Source: Alphaproteobacteria bacterium (GTDB lineage Bacteria > Pseudomonadota > Alphaproteobacteria > Geminicoccales > Geminicoccaceae). From it: 8,593 bases of DNA. The position numbers were made by a program, and so were the translations under genes. The DNA lies in assembly GCA_026984595.1 (NCBI GenBank), contig JALSRW010000503.1, positions 1 through 8,593 of the forward strand, in the 5' to 3' direction. The number at the start of each line of letters is the position of its first letter. Position 1 is the first letter of the stretch. The notes under the pieces are model-generated. The model was not told the origin of the DNA and made no database searches. It saw nothing but the letters and a program-made list of their open reading frames with translations. Shown here piece after piece: positions 8,182 to 8,593 of this stretch.

Positions 8182-8217
8182 CAGATTGTCGCAGAATATG
8201 GCCGCGATCCTAATCTG
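8182..8217. repeat. Imperfect inverted repeat between DUF3422 and coxB
   Basis: Arms CAGATT (8182-8187) and AATCTG (8212-8217) are exact reverse complements, and an inner pair TCGC (8189-8192) and GCGA (8204-8207) can extend the stem with small bulges around an 11-nt loop. It lies 12 nt downstream of the DUF3422 stop codon. There is no T-run on either side, so it is not a standard intrinsic terminator. It could be a weak terminator or mRNA 3'-end hairpin for DUF3422, a regulator site for the cox promoter, or chance. Confidence 0.3.
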
Positions 8218-8229
8218 ACGGTTGCGCTC

Positions 8230-8593
8230 CTAGACGTGCAGGCGCCGACGCAGGCGTCGCAGCCCCAGCCAGACCGCCCCCACGGCCAGCGGTACCAGCG
8301 CCGCCACCAGCGGCGCCTGGGCCTTGCCGGTGAGGCCGAACCACGGCCCCACCCCCTTGATGAAATAGGCGGCGAGTCCCACGAGATAGTAGCTCAGCAC
8401 CACCACCGAAAGCCCTTCCACGGTCTGCTGCAGACGCAGTTGGAGGGCCGCGCGCCGCTCCATGGAGGCGAGCAGCGCCCGGTTCTGTTCCTGCAGCTCG
8501 AGATCGACCCGGGTGCGCACCAGATCGGCGGCCCGCGAGATGCGCCGGCTCAGCCCCTCGAGCCGCTCGGCCGCCGAGTTGCAGGTGCGCATC
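8230..8593 (-). CDS. DUF3422 family membrane protein, C-terminal fragment
   Basis: The last 120 or so codons of a gene that enters from beyond the right edge; family members are roughly 420-440 residues, so most of the protein is outside. The ATG at 8592 is an internal methionine rather than the start. The visible part begins with a helical, coiled-coil-like stretch (RLEGLSRRISRAADLVRTRV), continues through the conserved MERRAALQLRLQQTVEGLSV, and has two hydrophobic helices (about YYLVGLAAYFI and PLVAALVPLAVGAVWLGL) separated by a short GVGPWFGLTGKA link, ending in a basic tail RRLRRRLHV. The function of the family is not established; the C-terminal helix pair indicates membrane anchoring. 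It is on the same strand as the cox operon and 177 nt upstream, so it is probably a separate transcription unit, although read-through is possible. Confidence 0.85.
   Translation of the reverse strand, partial: MRTCNSAAERLEGLSRRISRAADLVRTRVDLELQEQNRALLASMERRAALQLRLQQTVEGLSVVVLSYYLVGLAAYFIKGVGPWFGLTGKAQAPLVAALVPLAVGAVWLGLRRLRRRLHV

Overview
The window is a GC-rich stretch of chromosomal core DNA, most likely from an alphaproteobacterium. I base this on the proteins (mitochondrion-like cytochrome c oxidase subunits I, II and III, and a Cox11-type CtaG) and on the gene order ctaC-ctaD-ctaB-small orf-ctaG-ctaE-DUF983-SURF1, which is a well-known alphaproteobacterial arrangement. All real genes that I can support lie on the minus strand, so the operon reads from high to low coordinates.

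Layout in transcription order: the 3' end of a DUF3422 gene (8593-8230, cut by the window edge); a 177-nt intergenic region holding an FNR/FixK-type palindrome and an imperfect inverted repeat; then ctaC/coxB (subunit II), ctaD/coxA (subunit I), ctaB (heme O synthase), a 41-codon single-pass membrane protein, ctaG (Cox11, CuB insertion), ctaE/coxC (subunit III), a DUF983 zinc-ribbon membrane protein, SURF1, ctaA (heme A synthase), and the first 345 codons of an M32 (Taq-type) metallocarboxypeptidase that runs off the left edge.

Together the genes encode an aa3-type (A1 class) cytochrome c oxidase and much of what is needed to assemble it. CtaB and CtaA convert heme B to O to A, SURF1 assists heme a/a3 delivery to subunit I, and CtaG delivers copper to CuB. 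No Sco or PCuAC-type CuA chaperone is present in the window, so CuA loading must depend on genes elsewhere. From coxB to the peptidase no gap exceeds 28 nt, and several junctions overlap or nearly abut (ctaB/orf41, orf41/ctaG, ctaE/DUF983, DUF983/SURF1, ctaA/M32). This indicates one transcript with extensive translational coupling.

The region is mostly an ordinary housekeeping operon and I see no mobile elements, CRISPR arrays, RNA genes or obviously new system. The points deserving a second look are the FNR-like site upstream of coxB, the cysteine-containing type of CtaA in an otherwise alphaproteobacterial operon, the peptidase coupled to ctaA, and the tiny membrane protein between ctaB and ctaG.
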